Assembly (NCBI GenBank): GCA_024707325.1
Contig: JANPZY010000001.1
Coordinates: 2,046,501 to 2,110,500, forward strand
Direction: 5' to 3'
DNA: 64,000 bases
From: Opitutus sp.
Lineage (GTDB): Bacteria; Verrucomicrobiota; Verrucomicrobiia; Opitutales; Opitutaceae
The notes beneath the pieces are model-generated. The model did not search any database. It saw only the letters and a list, made by a program, of their open reading frames with translations, and was not told where the DNA came from. Both the position numbers and the translations under genes were made by a program. This document shows positions 59,742 through 64,000 of the stretch, piece after piece. Position 1 is the first letter of the stretch; each line of letters opens with the position of its first letter.

Positions 59742-60095
59742 AGAGGAGGGCTGATCCCATCGGACCCTTAGCGATCGCCGGACTGACAAAATCCCTGACT
59801 TTGATACTCGCTGTCTGCACCACGCTCCGTGTGTGCAGCGATTGAGATTCCCGAATTCGGGCTGTCAGGCTGATCGAGCCCGTTGTTGCCTCATTTCAGT
59901 CATCGCGGCGCCCAGAGCGCCTTGGATACTCCCGTCTGGCCTGATGAAGATTTGGATCTTCGATCTCTGCCGAATGGGGTGGGTTGCTGAAGAAAAAGGC
60001 CCGGCGGATGGTTCCTGATGCTTCGGCCACATGAACGCCGTGCAACGCTGGGCGACGGGAGGGCAGAGCAGCAGGGAAGGGGATTTCCCAGCCAA
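59742..60095. other. Gene-free interval between integron and tRNA-Asn
   Basis: 354 bp with several short open frames on both strands, none longer than about 90 codons and none with recognisable similarity or a convincing start. One weak hairpin (GCTGTCTGCAC against GTGTGCAGC, near 59810-59840) is seen. No attC, terminator or RNA was recognised. Confidence 0.5.
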
Positions 60096-60170
<75 letters not shown>

Positions 60171-60385
60171 ACGTGGCTTCGCCGGCCGAGGCCGCGCGAA
60201 AGAGGCGACGAAAAACAGGGTCGCACGCCCGCTTGTCAACGCCTCTTTTTCGCTTCCGAGGAGGAATTCCTGAATTCCCGGCGGGCCCAAAGTTTTGGTT
60301 GCGTTGCCCCGGGGCGATCCTATCTCCTCAAACCCTTTTCCATTACGCCTGCCCTCAATTCCGGGGCGACAGGGGGAACGAAATT

Positions 60386-61085
60386 ATGAGCCAAAAATTC
60401 CAACTAAACGTCACCGCTCGCGCCCAAACCGGCCGCAGCGCTTCTCGCCGCCTCCGCAAGGCCAATCGCGTGCCCGCGATCCTTTACGGAAAGCACACCA
60501 ATCCGGAGAGCCTCTCGGTTGAAGGCCCGGAGTTCACCCGTCTCCTCAAGTCCGTCGGCGGCCGTGCGGTGCTGATCGAGCTCAATCGCACCGACAAGGG
60601 CGACAAGGCTCTTTCGTTCCTCCAGGAAGTCCAGCGTGACCCGATCACGGACAAGTATGTCCACGTCGACCTTCACGAGGTGAAGTCCGATGAGAAGTTC
60701 GAGATCCGCGTGCCGATCTCGATCCAGGGCGAGTCGTTCGGTGTGAAGAACCAGAGCGGCGTGTTGGAAATCGCTTCGCAGACGCTGCGCATCCGCACGC
60801 TGCCGAAAGATCTTCCCGAGGCCATCGCGATCGACGTCACCGAGCTCAAGGTCGGTGAGGACGATCAAGGTCGGCAATCTCAAGCCGATCGAGGGCGTCG
60901 AGTTCCTCGACGTGAAGGGTCAGCCGGTTGTCTCGTGCGTCGAGCCCGTGGGCGAAATCGCGTCCGACGCCGCCGCGGCCACTCCGGCTGCTGGCGCCGC
61001 CGCTCCTGCTGCCGCCGCACCCGCCGCCGCTGCTCCGGCCGCTGCTGCCGCTCCGGCCGCCGCCAAGCCCGCCGCGAAGAAGTAA
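60386..61085 (+). CDS. rplY: Ribosomal protein L25 (CTC form), +1 frameshift near the C-terminus
   Basis: An ATG at 60386, preceded by AGGGGGAACGAAATT (a good ribosome-binding site), starts the L25 domain: RKANRVPAILYGK, LIELNRTDKGDKALSF, VQRDPITDKYVHVDL. The frame breaks near codon 158. Removing one G at 60859-60860 restores ELKVGETIKVGNLKPIEGVE and leads to a TAA at 61085, for 232 residues. The tail is almost entirely Ala and Pro and ends KPAAKK. L25 binds 5S rRNA; the long CTC form is common. A real frameshift would truncate the protein; a sequence error is more likely. The order with pth, rpsF and ssb is conserved. Confidence 0.88.
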
Positions 61086-61141
61086 TGTTTCCATCGGGCC
61101 GCCGTTCTACTCCGGCGGCCCTGATGTTTGTTCTTTGAGTC

Positions 61142-61726
61142 ATGTCCATCTCGCTGGTTGCCGGATTGGGAAATCCCGGTCGCGAGTATGCGGCTACCCG
61201 ACACAACCTCGGCTGGATCGTCCTCGACGCCTGGGCCGCCAAACGCGGCCTCTCGTGGAAGACGCAATCCCAGTTCAACGCCGAGATTGCCCGGTGGGAT
61301 CGCCCCGGTCACGGACCCTGTTACCTCATGAAACCGCTCACGTATATGAACGAGAGCGGACGCGCGGTGGGGCCTCTGATGCGATTCTACAAGCTCGAGC
61401 CGTCGAACATCCTCGCGATCTACGACGATCTCACGATCGATCTTCCGCTCGTGAAAGTGTCGATCACCGGCAGCGCCGGCGGGCACAACGGTGTCGCCAG
61501 CCTGCTCGAACACGTCGGCCCCGGCTTCGTCCGTTACCGCCTCGGTATCGGCCCCAAGCAGCCCCCGCACATGGACCTCAAAGACTTCGTCCTTGGAAAA
61601 TTCACCGAGGACCAGAACGCACTCGTCAATCGACAACTCGACCACTATCTCTCCGGCCTCGACCTGCTGCTCTTCCGCGGCGTGGACGCGGCCATGAACC
61701 AACTTAATCGCAGAGACATCCCATGA
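61142..61726 (+). CDS. pth: Peptidyl-tRNA hydrolase
   Basis: 194 residues, the normal length. Motifs are LVAGLGNPGREYAATRHNLG (with the catalytic His region), MKPLTYMNESGRAV, AIYDDLTIDLP, and GSAGGHNGVASLLEH. It recycles peptidyl-tRNA released prematurely from the ribosome. Its stop overlaps the rpsF ATG by four bases (ATGA), so the two are coupled. Confidence 0.96.
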   Translation: MSISLVAGLGNPGREYAATRHNLGWIVLDAWAAKRGLSWKTQSQFNAEIARWDRPGHGPCYLMKPLTYMNESGRAVGPLMRFYKLEPSNILAIYDDLTIDLPLVKVSITGSAGGHNGVASLLEHVGPGFVRYRLGIGPKQPPHMDLKDFVLGKFTEDQNALVNRQLDHYLSGLDLLLFRGVDAAMNQLNRRDIP

Positions 61727-62019
61727 ACGCCACCTCCCGCAACTACCGCGCCACGTTTATCCTCGATAACCGCGGCAAGGAAGACTCCATCGAGCAACTC
61801 ATCGATGGCGTGAAGAACGAAATCGCCGCCGTCAACGGTCAGGTCACCGCCGTCGAAAACCTCGGCAAGCGTGACTTCACCCGCGTGACCGACAAGAAGC
61901 TCACCGGCGCGAACTACGTGCAGATCACCTTCTCCGCTCCCGCCGCGACCCCGGGTCAGCTCAAGGAGCGCCTCCGTCTCAACAACAGCGTTTACCGCAC
62001 GTTCGTCGAAGTCCTCTAA
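61723..62019 (+). CDS. rpsF: Ribosomal protein S6
   Basis: 98 residues. YRATFILDNRGKEDSIEQLI and ENLGKRDFTRVTDKKLTGAN, then YVQITFSA and LRLNNSVYRTFVEVL, match S6, which binds 16S rRNA with S18 in the small subunit. It starts in the pth stop and ends 26 bp before ssb. rpsR, often next in this cluster, is not present here. Confidence 0.93.
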   Translation: MNATSRNYRATFILDNRGKEDSIEQLIDGVKNEIAAVNGQVTAVENLGKRDFTRVTDKKLTGANYVQITFSAPAATPGQLKERLRLNNSVYRTFVEVL

Positions 62020-62045
62020 GGCTTCCCGGAACGGCTTTCCGAACC

Positions 62046-62510
62046 ATGGCCAACTTCAATAAAGTCTACCTCATCGGCAACCTCACGCGCGATCCCGAGC
62101 TGAGAGTCACGCCCAAGGGCACGGCCATCTGCCAGTTCGGACTCGCGGTGAATCGTCAGTTCAAGGACGAGAGCGGCGCCACGCGCGACGAGACGACGTT
62201 CGTCGACATCGAAGCCTGGGGCCGTCAGGGCGAGACCATCTCGAAGTATTGCACCAAGGGTCGTCCGCTCTTCGTCGAAGGCCGTCTCAAGCTCGACCAG
62301 TGGGAGGACAAGCAAAGCGGCCAGAAGCGCAGCAAACTCAAGGTCGTGCTCGAAGGCTTCCAGTTCCTCGGCGGCCGTGAAGGCGGCGCCCCCGGTGGCG
62401 GCGGCGAAAACTTCGACCAAAGCACGCCGGAGCGTTTCTCGCCTCCGCCGCGCCAGGCGAGTTCCCGTCCCCCCGTGGCCGAGAACCTCGACGAAGACGT
62501 TCCGTTCTGA
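62046..62510 (+). CDS. ssb: Single-stranded DNA-binding protein
   Basis: 154 residues. The OB fold starts MANFNKVYLIGNLTRDPELR and contains AICQFGLAVNRQF, TFVDIEAWGRQGETISKYCT and KGRPLFVEGRLKLDQWED. A Gly/Pro-rich linker leads to the acidic tail NLDEDVPF that recruits repair and replication proteins. It binds single-stranded DNA as a tetramer. A strong terminator follows 27 bp after the stop. Confidence 0.96.
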   Translation: MANFNKVYLIGNLTRDPELRVTPKGTAICQFGLAVNRQFKDESGATRDETTFVDIEAWGRQGETISKYCTKGRPLFVEGRLKLDQWEDKQSGQKRSKLKVVLEGFQFLGGREGGAPGGGGENFDQSTPERFSPPPRQASSRPPVAENLDEDVPF

Positions 62511-62536
62511 TCGGCCTGCAATCAGCGTTCCCTTTC

Positions 62537-62567
62537 AAAGGCGACCCATCTGGGTCGCCTTTTTCTT
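62537..62567 (+). terminator. Rho-independent terminator after ssb
   Basis: AAAGGCGACCCA, loop TC, TGGGTCGCCTTTTT is a perfect 12-bp stem with a U-rich tail. It probably ends the rplY-pth-rpsF-ssb transcript. Confidence 0.93.
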
Positions 62568-62616
62568 TTGGCTGAAAAGCGGTATCCAGAGTTTGGATGC
62601 GTGGCGGTGTGAAGCG

Positions 62617-62726
62617 GTGCGCATCTTGTCGCGACCGTGTGCGCACCTTGGCTCGACCCATGCCACACCTTGGCGCGACGTGGTCCGGACATGGTCCCGA
62701 AGCGGTGCGGATCTTGTCCCGACTCG
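62617..62726 (+). repeat. 22-bp tandem repeat array E (5 units)
   Basis: Five consecutive 22-bp units at 62617, 62639, 62661, 62683 and 62705, for example GTGCGCAT, CTT, GTCGCGAC, CGT and GTGCGGAT, CTT, GTCCCGAC, TCG. It lies after the ssb terminator and before the alpha-galactosidase gene, both on the plus strand. The remaining 130 bp before the gene may hold its promoter. Confidence 0.83.
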
Positions 62727-62859
62727 GAGCATGGACAAGGATCTCAATCACACGAGCAAACCTCACATAGACAGCGAGGGCGCGCGCGGTCCACAATCAG
62801 CACTTACCCTCACGTCCGTCGCGACGTTTTCGTTCGTTATCCGTCAGCTCGAACCATCC

Positions 62860-64000
62860 ATGAAATCCCTCCTTCGTATCGCACTTGGTCTGCTCTTCGC
62901 CGGCACGGCGCTGGCGCAAAAGTTCGAGGGCCTCGCCCTCACTCCGCCCATGGGGTGGAACAGCTGGAACACGTTCCACAGTCATATCAACGAGAAGGTC
63001 GTGCGCGAGACGGCCGAGGCGATGATCGCCAATGGCATGCGCGATGCCGGCTACATCTACATCGTCATCGACGACACGTGGTCGCTGAAGGAGCGCGACA
63101 AGGACGGCAATCTCGTGCCCGATCCGGAAAAATTCCCGAGCGGCATGAAGGCGCTGGGCGATTTTCTGCACAGCAAGGGTTTCAAGTTCGGTATCTACGG
63201 CTGTGCGGGCCGCACGACCTGCGGCGGTTATCCTGGCAGCTGGGGCCATGAATTTCAGGACGCGCGCACCTTCGCTTCGTGGGGCGTCGATTATCTCAAA
63301 TACGACTGGTGCGATCACGGCACGGCTGACGCGCGCGACGCCTACAAGCGCATGAGCGAAGCGATCCGCACCGCGGGCCGCCCGGTGGTGTTCAGCCTCT
63401 GCGAATGGGGCCAGAACAAGCCGTGGGAATGGGCCGAGCCGATCGGCCACCTGTGGCGCACGACCGGCGACATCTACGACTCGTTCGACGGTCGCAAAGG
63501 CTGGGAAGCCGGTTGGAAAGTGCTGCTCGATACGCAGACCGATTCCGTCACCAACGTCGGTGTTGACGGCATCAACCAGTTCGCCGGCCCGGGTCACTGG
63601 AACGATCCCGACATGCTTGAAGTGGGCAATCCCGGCCTCACGGTCGCCGAATCCCGCGGCCATTTCTCGATGTGGTGCATGGTCGCCGCGCCGCTCATGG
63701 CCGGCAACGACGTGCGTCACATGTCGCCGGAGATTCGCGCGATCCTCACCGACAAGGAAGCGATCGCGATCAATCAGGACAAAGCGGGCAAGCAGGGCTT
63801 CCGCGCGCTGAAGGAACCCTCGAAGAACATCGAGCTTTGGGCGAAGGAGCTGAGCGATGGCGAGTGGGCCGTTGCCGCGCTCAACACCGCGCCGACCGCG
63901 CAGGATCTCACGATCGAGTGGGATCGCCTCTGGACGATCAGCGGCGTGCGCCAGGTCCGCGATGTGTGGGCCAAGAAGAGCGCGGGCGACACCTCGAAGC
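62860..64000 (+). CDS. Secreted alpha-galactosidase (GH27), partial
   Basis: 380 codons are visible before the right edge. The signal peptide MKSLLRIALGLLFAGTALAQ precedes the GH27 (beta/alpha)8 barrel: LTPPMGWNSWNTFHSHINEK, YIVIDDTW, GIYGCAGRTTCGGYPGS. The nucleophile Asp is in VDYLKYDWCDHG and the acid/base region in HLWRTTGDIYDSF. GPGHWNDPDMLEVGN is also typical. It would release terminal alpha-galactose from external polysaccharides. The C-terminal beta domain begins near the window end. It lies downstream of repeat array E. Confidence 0.93.
   Translation, partial: MKSLLRIALGLLFAGTALAQKFEGLALTPPMGWNSWNTFHSHINEKVVRETAEAMIANGMRDAGYIYIVIDDTWSLKERDKDGNLVPDPEKFPSGMKALGDFLHSKGFKFGIYGCAGRTTCGGYPGSWGHEFQDARTFASWGVDYLKYDWCDHGTADARDAYKRMSEAIRTAGRPVVFSLCEWGQNKPWEWAEPIGHLWRTTGDIYDSFDGRKGWEAGWKVLLDTQTDSVTNVGVDGINQFAGPGHWNDPDMLEVGNPGLTVAESRGHFSMWCMVAAPLMAGNDVRHMSPEIRAILTDKEAIAINQDKAGKQGFRALKEPSKNIELWAKELSDGEWAVAALNTAPTAQDLTIEWDRLWTISGVRQVRDVWAKKSAGDTSK

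Overview
The window is high-GC, gene-dense bacterial chromosome. Several traits suggest a member of the Verrucomicrobiota, probably Opitutaceae-like. These are HPr kinase next to LPS-export and Kdo genes, a ValRS whose HIGH motif reads TMGH, many secreted glycoside hydrolases, and an integron integrase with a long N-terminal extension. This placement is inference; no 16S gene is present.

Layout. 1-4625: purine salvage island (NCS2 permease, nucleosidase, adenosine deaminase, 8-oxoguanine-deaminase-like enzyme). 4690-8061: DEAD-box helicase, HNH endonuclease and an ACT-domain regulator, separated by repeat-rich gaps. 8198-13072 (minus): small membrane protein, GAF-GAF histidine kinase and glnD. 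13143-17036 (minus): a surface-decoration module with two LicD phosphotransferases, a TagD-like cytidylyltransferase and a degenerate HAD/kinase fusion, interrupted by a broken copy of the glnD 5' end. 17202-23765: valS, a YchJ-family protein and ureE-ureF-ureG-ureD. 23787-26971: GntR regulator divergent from a DapA-family lyase and an Old-Yellow-Enzyme-like oxidoreductase. 26973-35779 (minus): HupE/UreJ, rph, hprK, lptB-lptA-lptC-like, kdsC, fused alpha/beta E1 dehydrogenase, a UPF0173 hydrolase, an esterase and rpiB. 35867-37054: two paralogous lipoproteins. 37277-40738 (minus): transglutaminase, alpha-E and ATP-grasp operon. 42071-53476: mainly polysaccharide degradation (two GH9, a GH67N/malectin-type hydrolase with an AraC regulator, GH29). 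53470-54883: a sphingolipid-type reductase and a CMD-family protein. 55300-59741: chromosomal integron with intI, attI, an IS30 insertion, one well-formed attC, one degenerate attC and three cassette genes. 60096-64000: tRNA-Asn, rplY, pth, rpsF, ssb and a partial GH27 alpha-galactosidase.

Two intergenic repeat systems stand out. One is a 22-bp tandem array (two 11-bp near-palindromic halves per unit) at five loci, always between two plus-strand genes. The other is a composite palindromic element found three times, each exactly 77 bp long. Four conserved genes (8-oxoguanine deaminase, DEAD helicase, glnD, rplY) each carry one +1 frameshift at a short low-complexity tract. That pattern fits assembly or sequencing error better than gene decay.
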